64,000 nucleotides of DNA from Diphasiastrum complanatum (lineage: Eukaryota; Streptophyta; Lycopodiopsida; Lycopodiales; Lycopodiaceae), in contig CM055095.1 of NCBI GenBank assembly GCA_029204225.1, forward strand, positions 43,196,862 through 43,260,861. The letters run 5' to 3'. Each line of letters begins with the position of its first letter. Position 1 is the first letter of the stretch. The translations under genes were made by a program, and so were the position numbers. Positions 36,720 to 48,589 of this stretch are shown here, piece by piece. The notes beneath the pieces were generated by a model that worked only from the letters and a program-made list of their open reading frames with translations, was not told the origin of the DNA and searched no databases.

Positions 36720-37363
36720 CACTAGATCCTAACTTAGATCCTACCTTTCCACTAGATCCTAACTTAGGATTCTCCATGCCAGGGGTAATCCTACTCACTG
36801 CAACCTCCTTCTGCAAGCGATATTTTTCTAGATCTTTGGCCTCATCCTTGTAGGCCTTCCAATCTGGCTTGGAACACCAGGCAGGTTTTGATTTGCCTGT
36901 CCAAAGTGTGCCCCGTACGACATTCCTCTTACGTCAAATCCATTTGCTCATATCTTTTGATATGGCTCCTGGATCGAACTCATTTTCTTGCGGGAATTCT
37001 TCCCGCAACTCCTAAATAATCCTGGATTTTGATTCTCCAGGTTGATCACACCCTTTTTTAAAAAGTCTTGTTCCAAAATAATGATAACATAACAAATTAT
37101 CAATAATGTAACTTATTAATAAAGTGGTCTCTTTCTCATCCCCCACTACATCCCCATCGGCAGTTAAATTGTAGTGAGGGTTGGAGGATGATTCATCTGT
37201 GGCAGCGGGTGGAGATGAAGGCCTTCTGCGGCACCTTCTTCTGTGTTAAAAGCATTTGCCTAATAGCCACCCTTTGTTCGGGCGACATGGTACCAATCAA
37301 GCTAGCGGTGTAATCTTCATATACAGACCTAGATCGATGTCGTCTGCTTCCACTTCCACTCAT
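36720..37363 (-). pseudogene. CACTA accessory gene, relic 2 (longest)
   Basis: The start at 37363 reads MSGSGSRRHRSRSVYEDYTASLIG, then MSPEQRVAIRQMLL, with the same downstream order as relic 1. It extends past the copy 1 truncation: KSKPAW, CSKPDWKAYKDEAKDLEKY, LQKEVAVSRITPGMENPKLGSSGK. The GMENPKLGSSG tail matches GIGNPRLGSSG in the third unit (near 52640). It is cut at 36720 by the tandem-duplication joint. Divergent from the TNP2 gene that starts at about 37700. Confidence 0.62.
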
Positions 37364-38234
37364 GGTTGTGTGCAACCTGCAGATGCTAGACAAATAAATT
37401 ATGAAATGAATTCTATCATATGTTGGACAATAATTATTTAGTCGAAGATCTGAAAATCGACTTTATGACAATCATTTCTTGCATCAAGCATGCACACTAT
37501 GGAATTAAAATTTCTCCCTACCACCAAGCAACAACAATATTCATATCTACAATGTCATGACCAATCCAAAAAAGAATTATAAATGACTTTATCCTCTTGA
37601 TTGTAAAAAAATGCTTATCAAACTTCAAATATGTGAACATTCTTATGAAAAAAAAAAAGTCTCACACATTTGAAATACTTTACTAGAAATTGAATGTTTT
37701 GACGGATGTTTGTGTAGCTCATCAGATGGAGAATCTAGTGACGAAGGCATAAATGTCAACAAAGTAAATCAAGATACCATATCCTACAATGATTTTTTCA
37801 GGTTAACTATTACCGATTTTTGCAAGAAACAATATACTTACAATTTTTTGTAGGCCAATTATTATCAAGAACGAATGTCATGCACCTGCATCAGATGCGA
37901 CAGGCAAGTGTTTCGTCAAAGATGCACTGTCAATGCTCACTTGTGGAAGTATGGAAGAGGAGCGGATGGTCACACATCAAATCCAGAAGAGATTGAGGTT
38001 TGCTTTAAAAGCTAACACACTTATGGCATTTATTATATTTTTTTAAATACTAGGATATCTAGGTAACCGTTGACTTGTTTAAATGACACATTCTCTGTCA
38101 ATTTGTTTAGACACACCATCGAATGCCATTACATGGTCTTGATCCATCCGTATTAAATTCCAAACGAAGAAAAGTCTTGATACAATTGAGGGAACAAAGA
38201 ATGAAACAAATAGAAGAAGGTGCTAGTGGATTGC
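36877..38234. repeat. Tandem duplication, copy 2 (1.36 kb)
   Basis: See copy 1 at 35058. The deletion joint lies at about 37460, between GAAAATCGAC and TTTATGACAATC. Confidence 0.9.
37868..37995 (+). pseudogene. Transposase-associated domain, copy 2
   Basis: The frame reads CTCIRCDRQVFRQRCTVNAHLWKYGRGADGHTSNPEEIEV with a C-x-C-x2-C pattern, basic residues, and His before GxxxGH. It is the N-terminal domain of the TNP2 gene continuing at 38123. An intron is likely between. Confidence 0.72.
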
Positions 38235-38446
38235 TGCAACATCTAATGAGGAAGACAGTTGCAGTTGATGATAATGATACTGAGGTACTACACGATGAAG
38301 CAATGCATGACTTGTTTCAATCATATTTTACAACCAACAATGAACGTGCACACTCAACGGGTGGAGAGAACATGGATGAAAGTGAAGAGTTGCATGATGA
38401 TGAAAATGAAATATTACTACGCAAAAAAGCCGACACTCCCTTATAA
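38123..38446 (+). pseudogene. CACTA TNP2 (plus), acidic linker
   Basis: 107 residues: MPLHGLDPSVLNSKRRKVL, ASGLLQHLM, a long acidic linker (ESEELHDDENEI) and LLRKKADTPLY, the TNP2 lead-in seen in the minus-strand unit (SKTALYPG). The homologous gene at 27246-27665 has the same plan. Confidence 0.75.
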
Positions 38447-38511
38447 ATGCATTATACTGTTTGTTAGAATTTAGGGTTATGCATTCATTTTTACAAACAC
38501 AATATTCGTTT

Positions 38512-39210
38512 TTAGTCTATTACAAAAAATACTTCCAAAAGACAATGTGATGCCGAGAACGCAAAAATAAGCTCGAAACATGTTGAGCAAGCTTGGAATG
38601 GATTACGAAAAGATTCATGGTTGTCCAAGTGACCACATTTTATATAGGGGTGTGCATTCAGAGAAAGATCAATGTCCAACGTGTGGCACATCACCATGTA
38701 GAACAGTCGTTTAAGGATCGAGTGTGCCACAAAAAGTGTTACGTCATTTTCCTATCATTCCACGACTGCAACGTTTGTTTTGATGCAGGTCTTTGGCACA
38801 ACTAGTAGATTGGCATATTAAGAATTGATCTATAGATGATGTTATGCGGGTACCAAGTGACTCACCTGCATGGAAACATATTGATGAGCAATGGTCCGAG
38901 GTCAAAAATGAACCTCGTCATTTACAATTTGGTTTAGCACACGTGGCCAGTTGTTCTTGTTAATTATAATAAACGTGGGTGAATGTGTATAGAAACATAT
39001 AATTGGTGCAAAGGACAGTGTTGCAGCACGTCAAGACTTGGAGATGGCTAAGGTGAAGAGACCTTATTGGATTCAAAATGATGAAAGTGGAATGACAAGT
39101 ACTTCTAGCGTGCCATGGATTCTAAAAGCGGGAGAGTCTCACATGTAAAAAATGTCATAAGACGAAAAAGAACTCCAACTGGCTATGCACATTCCTTGTG
39201 CAGCCATTAG
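38512..39210 (+). pseudogene. CACTA TNP2 (plus), catalytic part
   Basis: The plus strand reads LPKDNVMPRT, GCPSDHILYRGVHSEKDQCPTCGTS, KVLRHFPIIPRLQRLF, SLAQLVDWH, then VMRVPSDSPAWKHIDEQWSEVKNEPRHLQFGLAH. All are standard TNP2 blocks in order. Stops and phase changes are present, and the DGxNPFG segment is disrupted. Downstream blocks to 39210 are weak. A foldback element then interrupts the gene at 39425. Confidence 0.87.
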
Positions 39211-39424
39211 AGGAGTTCTAAATCCAAAAAAGACCCTTTGTAAAGATACTTTTTATATTTTTTCTCAAATTTTGCTTACACATGGACCAATCAAAACACT
39301 CAAATTTGAAATCTACGTAACGTAGCTCATTTAAATTAAAAAATGTTTTCTTAATAATGTTATAATTCGCGCCGGGGGCAGCCCACAAACATGACATGTT
39401 ATTCATAGTATAATATGCAATTAT

Positions 39425-39837
39425 CATTTAAAATAGCATAACTTTTTAACCGTAGCTCTGATTGAGATGAAAATTATATCGTTGGAAAGTGCTCGACGAG
39501 AGCTTTCCAATGGTACCTAGGTGACCTACTTTTGACCTACCGTTCAAAAGTTATGGCTAACCAAAATTTTAGACCCCAAAAAAAAAAGTCCACATAGCTC
39601 TCTCGTGCGCGGATAGAGTACCCTCTCACTGAGAGGGTACTCTATCCTTGCACAAGAGAGATATGTGGAGTTTTTCTTTTTTTTTTGGTCTGAAACTTTG
39701 GCCGGCCATAACTTTTGAATGATAGCTTGGAAGTAGGCAATGTAGGCACCATTGAAAACCTCTCGTTGAGCACTTTCCAACAGTATAATTTTCGTCTCAA
39801 TCAGAGCTATGGTTAAAAAGTTATGCTATTTTAAATG
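39425..39837. mobile_element. 413-bp foldback (MITE-like) element
   Basis: Starts CATTTAAAATAGCATAAC and ends with its complement GTTATGCTATTTTAAATG. The arms pair over most of the length (CTCTGATTGAGATGAAAAT with ATTTTCGTCTCAATCAGAG). The centre is an uninterrupted palindrome around GAGTACCCTCTCA/TGAGAGGGTACTC (about 39615-39650). TTAA lies at both ends and could be the target duplication. No coding. It sits between the TNP2 and DUF4218-like blocks, so it inserted into the CACTA unit. Confidence 0.9.
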
Positions 39838-39882
39838 AACTACAAATGGTAATGTACATAGAATGGTTAAGCATCGAAACTA

Positions 39883-40560
39883 GTGTGGGAAGAAATGAAA
39901 AAAATTTGGGCAGAAAATGAATTTATTTTGGTAATTGACATTAATAAACTTTGTCAATCTACGTGGCATTCCTTAAAGAGTCTTTCTTGGATTCAGAATT
40001 CTTCTAATGTCTTTCACCAAAGTGGATTAAAATCTCACGATTGGCTAAAGATGTTGCAATTCATTTTTTCGATTGCTATTCGAGGTTACTTAGGAGACAA
40101 TCTACAAAGTACTCTGTACAAATTAGCATCAATTGTCAAGTATCTACAAAACTCATTTGTGACTAGGGACATTAAGATAGACATGACAATACAGAACCAA
40201 ATGCATCATGTTATTTGTACATTAATATTTTATGTAATGTTTATCTTGTAGGTGGATCACCTCAAAGGAGATCAAATGGAGTGAATTGCATTCGAAACAA
40301 CAAGAAATGATTGAAACTATGTGCTTGCTAGAAAGAGATTTTCTGACTTCTTTCATGGATATACAAGTTTATGTACTTGTGCATTTGGTTGATGAAATTT
40401 CCATCGTCGGGCCAGTGCACATTAGATGGATGTTCTACCTTGAGCATTTTATGAAAGTTCTAAAAGACTTTGTGAGACAAAAGGCAAGGCCATAAGATAG
40501 CATCGCAGAAGGTTGGCTTGTTCAAGAATTATTGTTTTACACCACATAATATTCCTTACA
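39883..40560 (+). pseudogene. CACTA DUF4218-like domain
   Basis: First piece (39883-40251): GLKSHDWLKMLQFIFSIAIRGYLGDN, the DUF4218 opening. A GTTATTTG...TTGTAG stretch (about 40200-40250) looks like an intron. Second piece (40286-40495): ETMCLLERDFLTSFMDIQVYVLVHLVDEI, GPVHIRWMFYLEHFMKVLKDFVRQKARP, and past a stop SIAEGWLVQE. These match the conserved DUF4218 sequence that follows TNP2 in plant CACTA proteins. Confidence 0.88.
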
Positions 40561-40619
40561 AATACACCCTAGGGCGCCAAAGTTACGGCATACTGAAGAG
40601 GACGAGCGCGTCAAAGGTG

Positions 40620-41530
40620 AATTACATCAAGGAAAAGGAGTAAGAAAAATGTCTATGTCGTTACGAGAAAAAATTGGCACTTTCATTTTATACAATTGCG
40701 AAAGAATGGACACGAAGAAGCCTTGAGACGAAACAGGAGAAGGAACAGGATGGTGACTCGCCATTTGCATGAAAATGACGAGCCATTAAACAATGACCTT
40801 CTCGATGCGCATGTGAATGGATCTATGATACTCTTGAAAAAGCAATGGAATATAGTAAACACGTGATAGAACAAGAGTGGGAATTCACTTGCAATTATTC
40901 ATGGCATGTAAGTAATGTTTTAATTTTAAAAGGGTAATATAAATTTGTTTATTAAGTTTTTTCTAGCTCAAAGTCCTAAACCCTAGAATGTTCAAGATAT
41001 GTTGTGCTAAATTTTCAAGATATGTTGTGCCAATACAAAACATACAATGTCATGTGGGCATACGGATATCACTTTCGTGTTGAGGGCATTGACACCAAAA
41101 GAAGCACATATGATTGTGGCATAATGGCAAACTTTCAATAGAAGAGTTGTCTAATGCATGCGACACAAACATCATTTCAGGTGACCTAGGCTATGTCGGC
41201 ACACTTCAACATATTTATGAGGTCGACTATGGAAGTAATGGAAAATACTTGATCTTTGATGTGAAATGTTTCAAAGACTTTTTTGTTCGATCGCTTTGAA
41301 CACAAATTGTGATCACATTGTGCACTGATTTTATTTGTCAATTGTAGATCATACTTCATCCGGATCGATTATCCCCTCAGTGATTATATGTTGTCCAACC
41401 CAATACAAGATCACGACATATATTTCAAGACAAAGATCTTGCATCAAATATGTCAAACGACTTGCACGAGAAATCGGAAATCGATCCAAAACCCTTGATC
41501 GAGCAAGAAATCCAAGTTCCATTTGATGCT
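40620..41530 (+). pseudogene. CACTA C-terminal DUF4216-like domain
   Basis: After a basic linker come GYHFRVEGIDTKRSTYDCGIM near 41055. In another phase at 41114-41299 is SGDLGYVGTLQHIYEVDYGSNGKYLIFDVKCFKDFFV, matching the DUF4216 YYG-L-I-EL-Y...VLFKC-WFD pattern. The following PTQYKITTY is the usual end. The domain is broken by stops. Confidence 0.75.
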
Positions 41531-42926
41531 GAAATCATTGAAGAAGAGATCGCAAATGAAAATATGAACGTAGAAAGGAAATCGCCGATGAGAATGCCAC
41601 GTTTCGATGAAGAATGGCCAGAGGAATAAAGTGATGATGAAGATTATCATAACTCTTATACTCATGGGCGAAGAAATTTATGATTGCAATTAGAATTGGA
41701 TTCAGATGAGTGTATGGACTTAGATAATGACGAGAATGAGACACTATTTGATGAGCAATGTAATGAGAATATTGACTTATAATATTGACTCACAATTTAA
41801 ATGTTATTGCAAAGACTGCTTGCACTAGTATCACAAAGATTGTATGCACACTATTGGCATGACCTCAAGTTTCAAGTATGTACTATGGACCTAAGTTGCA
41901 CCCCCTTCTGGAATGCTGTGTTCCAATCGCGTTCTAGACCGCTACGTTCCGGAACGGATTCGGGTCCAGAAAGCTGCGTTGTAGAATGTAAGGGTCATGC
42001 GTTGGATTGTGTTCAAATTTTACTGAATGTTAGTCGATGGGTTGTGGACCCGAACAAACCCATAAAGCTGTTTTCTAGACAGATAAGAGGAATAGCACAT
42101 AATATATTTTGATGGACTTGGATATGATATTAGGGTTTTCTCACTCCTACACTGAACCAAATTAAACCTTATTAGCCTCAATCAAACCTCATTAGCCTCA
42201 CCAATTAATAAGAGTTACCAATGATGATTTAATAAGAGTTACCAATTAATAAGAGTTACCCTCAAATCTCTCTTTCTTTCACTCTTCATATCTCTATTAC
42301 CAATGAGGATTGTGAGGAGAGAAGGAGTTTTCAATTGAGGAGCAAATGAGCTAATGAGCGATTTTCAAAAGGAGGCGCTATCATCATTGTTGATTGTGAA
42401 AAGCATATAGGGTGCTAGCTAAGGAGTAGAGTAGATGAGGTTATGCAGGTTTTCAAGACAAACAAACACATGCAAGGTGCATTGACCCCTTAAGTATTGC
42501 GAAGAAATTGAGCATGAAACTTCAACCACGTATGATTAAGTGAACTTGAGGACTTAGGAGATTGTGACATACCTTTTTAGCTATATATACCAACACATCC
42601 CTTAAACTACTGCATGAATCAAAATGGACCTCCATGGCTTACTATGAACATATGTTAGTCTACAAAGACTAGGACCTATGGCTTTGATATTTGATGATCG
42701 TAGATATGAGACGATGCTACTTGTAAAATTAGTTCAATAATAGACAAAGGATTGACACCCGAATGTATTTGTGAATGATATATCTCAATGACCCCTTAAA
42801 TCCGTGATCTTACTTTTATGCTTATTAATATAAGATGAAAGCCTATATCATCTTTACGGACATACCCTATAATATCAAAGATGGAGATGTTATATTGAAC
42901 CCAAGAACCGAAACCCATGTTTTCTT

Positions 42927-42928
<2 letters not shown>
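41531..42928. other. CACTA 3' part without recognised genes
   Basis: 41560-41780 has an acidic coding-like stretch (DLDNDENETLFDEQCNENIDL in one frame), possibly the protein C-terminus. Short direct repeats of CCAATTAATAAGAGTTACC occur at 42200-42260. Confidence 0.45.
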
Positions 42929-43020
<92 letters not shown>

Positions 43021-43260
43021 TCTCAATTTCTTTTCTCAAAACAAAAAATTGAAACCAAAAATCAAAGTCAACTCATTCTCTGTCTCTTTCATTCTCAATT
43101 TCTCTCTCACAAATTCAATCACTCACACACACACACACTCTTTAAAATCAAATGTCACAATTTTTTTTACACACACACACTCTCTGTTTCTTTCTATCTA
43201 GCTATTTATCTCTCTCCCTATCTATCTATCTATCTATTTATCTCTTTCTATCTATCTATC
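42929..43260. repeat. (TC)44 microsatellite plus CACA and TATC tracts
   Basis: TC tract 42929-43017, (CA)n near 43120 and 43175, and (TATC)n at 43190-43260. Confidence 0.93.
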
Positions 43261-43317
43261 AATCTAAAATATGTAAAATCAACTAAATTAATAAATGAAA
43301 ACCTCCAAAATATGAAT

Positions 43318-43432
43318 CTCCAAGCTCCCCAAGCTCCAAGCTCCAAGCTCTGCAAGTTCCCAACTCTCGAAGCTCCCCAAGCTCCAAGCTCCCCAAGCTC
43401 TCCAAGCTCCAAGCTCCTCAACCTCCTCCACT
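43318..43432. repeat. CCAAGCT minisatellite
   Basis: About 14 imperfect copies of CTCCAAG/CCCCAAGCT in a row. Confidence 0.88.
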
Positions 43433-43489
43433 TCCAAGCACCAAGATTTCTCTGGAAAGGTAGCGCGAAAATGGAGGTCGTGGGAAGCT

Positions 43490-43898
43490 ATACAAACACA
43501 GTGTCGGAATCCGACATCCATAGGATCCATTGAATTTCGACATAATTTTTAGAACTTAAAATGTCCAATCATCGACACGGATTGCTGATCTGGATGTCAG
43601 AATCTGACATATTTAAAAATGTGTCGGATTCCGGCATCCAACTAGGATGCCAGCTCAAAGAAAGTTTGCCACATGGCACCCACGTCGGATGTCAAAATTT
43701 GTCACAGATTTTATATGTCAAATTCCGACATCCAATTTAAAATTCTATTCCCATCAGCTATAGGAGGCAGCAGGAGTTTGTTTTTACGGGGATTTGACAA
43801 AGGTGTCACATAGCGACATGTCGGATTTCGACATTTAATGGGATTTTCCGAAATTTGTCACAACCACATGTCGGAATGAGCGTGTTTTGTAGTAGTGA
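43490..43898 (+). mobile_element. CACTA right terminus and subterminal repeats
   Basis: Ends GTTTTGTAGTAGTG, whose complement CACTACTACAAAAC is a classic CACTA terminal inverted repeat. Inside lie at least seven variants of the palindrome TGTCGGATTCCGACA (near 43502, 43598, 43622, 43690, 43722, 43818 and 43868), the arrangement expected of subterminal transposase-binding sites. The orientation suits the plus-strand TNP2 gene to its left. The matching left end was not found. Confidence 0.85.
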
Positions 43899-45011
43899 TG
43901 GAGGATTTCATGTCCTCAGAGAATAGTCTCATATTTTTCCTTATCTCGCTTCTCACTCTTCATGCAAGCTTGTCAACATTGTGGCCTCTCCCAAGATGGG
44001 CTTCATAGATGTTGTTGCTGATCCCACATATGGTGACCTACTGCCTTGCTCTACCTTCACACCAGAGGAAGTGGCAGGGGTGGCAACAATACAAGAAAAG
44101 GAATAGAACTACCCCAATAGACACCCTACTGATGCTTTCCTTTCCCTAGTAACTAAGACTTATGCCACCTTGCATCGACACTTTTGAGGAATTTCTTTGG
44201 ATGTGTTCACGTCGAGCAGGAGAGTGTCAAGGTATTCCAAGTTCTATTCTCGTGGCGTTTTTCTAACAACATATTTTTATTGCCTTGTAACATGCTCAGG
44301 CCTTGTCAATCCTACTACGGGCGATGATGGTTGGGTCTGCTTCATCTCATCTCCCTTCATTAGCCGACTCACTACCTCTACGATTTTCTGATTTGATGCA
44401 GTCAGTTGGCAGAGTCTCGCTGATACCCTCATAAATTTTGAACTTTTTTTAAAGCTGGGATCTAAACTAATCTTAGTTGTTGTGCAATCTTTGCTCTTGT
44501 TTGAGCTTGGGTTTTGTCAAACTTTTCCTTGGGGATGTATATATATTTCTCATCATTGTACCTATTGATTTTTTTAATAAATAAATGCACCACTGTGTTT
44601 CTTCTTGGTTCCAACATATCTCCCAAAGGTATACATAAGATTTTTAAAAGAAGTCCTAGATTTCATTGTGTCATTGTGTTGCCACATCAGATTGAACCCG
44701 CATGCCCAGAATCTATAAATTCAAAACATACCACGGTTATATAACTTATGGCGTTATCTTCCACGATGGACTTATCCCCGCGCGATTAACAGGTCAAAAT
44801 TAGCCCCCCGCGCTTTCACAAACTATATATTCAAATCTTTCGATTAACGCTCTTGCTGTTGCGTGTTCTTTCTGGTACTCGTGTGCCATCAGTGTTTTAT
44901 TTCCTTCTTGTGTGTCTACCTCATCGCTATTTCTGCAGCCGTCTAGTTTGTAGTTTTTATAACATTTTCCTTACCTGACCATCTTCTTTCTTTTTCTATT
45001 ATTTTTCAGTC
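43899..45011. other. No gene seen; dispersed repeat 44370-44640
   Basis: 44375-44640 is related to 9664-9945 in two orientations (see that entry). The remainder is unrecognised. Confidence 0.55.
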
Positions 45012-46414
45012 CAGAATTCAAGCGGCACATCAAGCGATTTTGCTCTAACATTCATCACTGCTATGCAGTTTCTTTTATTAGCTATAACAACTATATTGTT
45101 TTGAGTATTGGTACGACAAGAATTTGGTGCTGCTTTTCTGCAATGTCAGTTCAAACGCTTTCTTATGACTGCATATTTTTCTCCTGTTCGCTAATGTCTG
45201 TGTTTTCACTTCCAGTATAGCTAGACAATGTTTGGACGCTGTGACTTTTCTAGATGAGATGTTCGTATATTTATTGAATTACGTATGTCAAGAATCACGT
45301 CAAAATATGGTTTTATCAATAAATGGTAGAGTCTAGACCTGAAATAGTTTGATACAGATCAGGATGTAGGCTACGTACGCTTCGTTCGTCGGAATATTTG
45401 CCATAAGATAGGATGACGGGTAACGATCCACGCGCAGAATAAAGCTCGCTATCGATGAATGAACGACATAATATTATCATCGTCGTAATAGAGCGTGTGA
45501 GAAATGTTACTACTCAGATTTTATTCATCGACCAATACACTAGTGACTGACGAAAGAACTGCTTCCGCTGGAAGAAATGCTGCAATTAATCTAGCTTTTT
45601 GGGAAATATACCTGGTATTGCATGACGTGAGTAAACATTCAGACAAGGCGATAAGCTCTTCTTTTGATAATTTGGCCATAATGGAAGAGTCAGCACCTAG
45701 CGTTAGAGACAATATTTATGTGTTATTGCCTTTGAGAGACCAGTTTTAGCGGACGGCGCTCAAACAATTGTCATTCTTTCTATAGGAAAGTCATAATCCA
45801 GAAGCTCTGTCAAGTCTGCAAGGTCTGAACATGTATCTCACTTTTAATCTGTTTGGGGAGCATTTCCATCTTGACCCCAATGCTGTCTTATTGAAATTGT
45901 TATCTATGATATCTTGCACGTTCCACTTTTATGGTCACTGAGACTATTTCAAGCACTTACTGGTCAAGTGACTGCTCTGTAACTAGTATCAGTGTCAGAT
46001 TTCACTCTAGCTTTGTCCGACTGGTATCAGAGCCTTCGTAATGCTCCAGAAAAAAATAGGTTCCTAAATAGTTGCTTGGTTTTTAAGAAGAAATGAACAG
46101 AGTTTGGGAGGAATTTAGAATCGAAAGCAACCGAAAAACTGGAATAGAATAAAGAAAACAAGAGCTTTTGCATCTATAAAATGGGGCATAGATCTAAAGA
46201 GCCTTTTCCATAAATTCGTTCTGGTGCTTGTACATTGTCAGTAACAAAAACGTGCTTATATCTAAAAGTTGATCTCAAACAAGGAATTTTTTAGAAAATA
46301 GCATTTTTAGGTTTGGCATGTAGCTCTGAGCTTTTAGTATTTCATAGAATCCTGCCCCCAAAAGACTTTATGGATTAGATAATTGGTTTTGTTGGCCCAT
46401 GGTTAGGATACAAT
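45012..46414 (+). repeat. 1.40-kb repeat with primer-binding site (copy 2 of 2)
   Basis: Same-orientation partner of 12744-14131. The primer-binding site TGGTATCAGAGCC at 46022-46034 is exact here, supporting an LTR plus leader reading. An 81-residue frame at 45504-45749 is open here and broken in copy 1. I do not recognise it. Confidence 0.75.
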
Positions 46415-47535
46415 GTCATCATCTTGTCTTGCTCCCACAAGAGGAGATGATAATCCATTATATCCTTAACATGGGTCAACGTCAAACACCCATTATCTAT
46501 AGACAATGTGTGTCATGGAAATCTTAAAAAAGAAAAAGGAAATAATTTTCAATCTTTTGTTGCACCATCCATGAGTGCTAAGTATTTTCAGGATTCCAAA
46601 ATCCATGATAGCTTCGTATTTTGAAGGCTGAAAATTACACCCAGTCAAATTTGTACACAATAATGAGGTCCCACTTTTATGACCTAAGCGATGGTAATCT
46701 CCAAACTCAGTATAAAACGACGATTCATGTAAGATTCGAGTAGACACACATTATGTGTTTGAGGAGCCTTGCCTTGGCACTAATAGTGCACATCTTACTG
46801 TCAGGCTACAACAATCCATGAAGTGCACCTATGCCATGAATTTATCTTGCCTCAAAGTCTCATAAAAAGTTGTTTAACTCATTCTTTAAGTTAGTGGACG
46901 GGCCTAATGCACTTTATGTCATAAAGTTTGAAGACTTTGATGGAATATTATCCTATCCACATTGAAACCAATGGGCTTTGTGTGGGCATATGCACTTCAT
47001 GTCACAAAGTTCAAGGATTTTTATGGGCATAGTATCCTATATCTACTATGAAGCCCATGGCTTTTGTTGTGCTATAAACACTACATACACAATTGTCCAT
47101 ACATTTTTCATCTCAATATAACAAACTTCATAAGTAGTTGTAAGCAAGAAATATCAATGCAACCCATTAGAGTTGGTCAAAGAGAGCCAAGTCCTTATGC
47201 CTTTCAAAACATCCAACAATAAATTGGCCTTCAACTAGATATAAGCACTTCAAAAAGATCTTTAGAATTTGTCAATGATGAAACACATGACAAGAAGTTT
47301 AATTTGATAAAACAGAGATATCTCAAAAGTCATGTTAGATAAGACCGACTTTACTTTGAGAATCCATCTGGAACTTTAGTCTGTCGACGTTAAGAGAGAT
47401 ACCGTGCTGTGGAAATTCATTCTCTGATATCGAAACAAATCATTTCGAACTGAATAATTTGATATCGTGAAAGATATTAAGTATTAGAGCTTGCGCTATG
47501 ATATAGTAATAAAATTAGGCCCTAAAGAATCAACA
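46415..47535. other. No gene seen; short tandem duplication
   Basis: 46908-46983 and 46991-47066 are diverged tandem copies (GCACTT-ATGTCA-AAAGTT and TATCCTAT shared). The rest may be the leader of the element primed at 47536. Confidence 0.5.
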
Positions 47536-47546
47536 CTCTGATACCA
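47536..47546 (-). other. Primer-binding site, initiator tRNA-Met (minus)
   Basis: The minus strand reads TGGTATCAGAG directly after CCAACA. An LTR therefore probably starts at 47545 with TGTTGGAAAGAGC and runs rightward. Its far end is not determined. Confidence 0.6.
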
Positions 47547-48589
47547 TGTTGGAAAGAGCTATGAAAAGATAGGTCGAGTAAGATTCAAATAAAAAGAATT
47601 CGAACGACAAGAATTAAAACTTATCGTGCGCAGCGGAATAAGCTCTCTGTCTCTTTCTCTGTGCATGTCCGCCTATCAATTTCGAACAAAACAATAGTGA
47701 CAAAAATCATGTTCGATCTTATAGTAACTAACTTTGAAATCATTAGTACTACATTGATTACATAACCAAACATTAAGCATTGAATTATCAGACAAATAAT
47801 TAGTCACGAAGAACTACAGAGATGCATACATTCTTATACGAACCTGAACGCAAGAAGAAGATAGATTGATTTAGTATGAAAACGAAATAGATGTAAATGA
47901 GTACAACAAGTTGCAGATTGCAGCTGCGTACTCTAAGCTATCTCTGAGGGACTAAATATAAGTCTGAATTAAGCGCAACTACTGATGACCAGAAGCACAA
48001 TAGCAATCTCTAATCAACTCTAAAAAAATGAGCTAGAATGCTCAAGAGTGTCCAAGCTCGCAAGCTTGAGAGAGAGAATGCTGACTATTCAATACTTGAT
48101 CATTTAAGAACGATATGTGTTTATCTAAGATGATAACAACGTAAAAATATGAACAATTATTTATACTATGAAATAAGATTGTCAAATGTGTCATCCAGTT
48201 GGTTGTGATGTGCTGGCATCCATCCAATTAGGACTTCTCAGAAATTACTTGCTGATTAATGCAAGTCGGTGGCTTCGGTCGTAAACAGTCTGTCTGCAGA
48301 TTTGAACATAAATTGTAACTTTGTAGAAATTAACGTAAACTGTAATGCAAAAAATGTGAAGGTCTTCACCAATGTTATTTCCTTAACATTTGAGGCATCT
48401 GGCATTTTGCAAAAATGTCGAAGTGAGAGAAAATGCTGAAAGACAAAAATCCCGAAGTGCCGACATTGTGAGCTATTTCTGAGTAATTATGCAGACTGTG
48501 TAAAAACATGAAGGCTGCAGGTCTGGATAAGAATTGGACTAAGATTAGAAGGTCGATTAGTCGATTAGTAGGAGAATAGTCCGACATCC
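47547..48589 (-). repeat. Possible LTR adjoining the 47536 primer site
   Basis: Inferred only from the primer site and the TGTTGG start. No partner LTR in the window and no coding. Confidence 0.3.

Noticed and set aside
42835-43533. 232-residue frame as a protein gene
   Set aside because: Built from (TC)n, TATC and CCAAGCT repeats; no domain.
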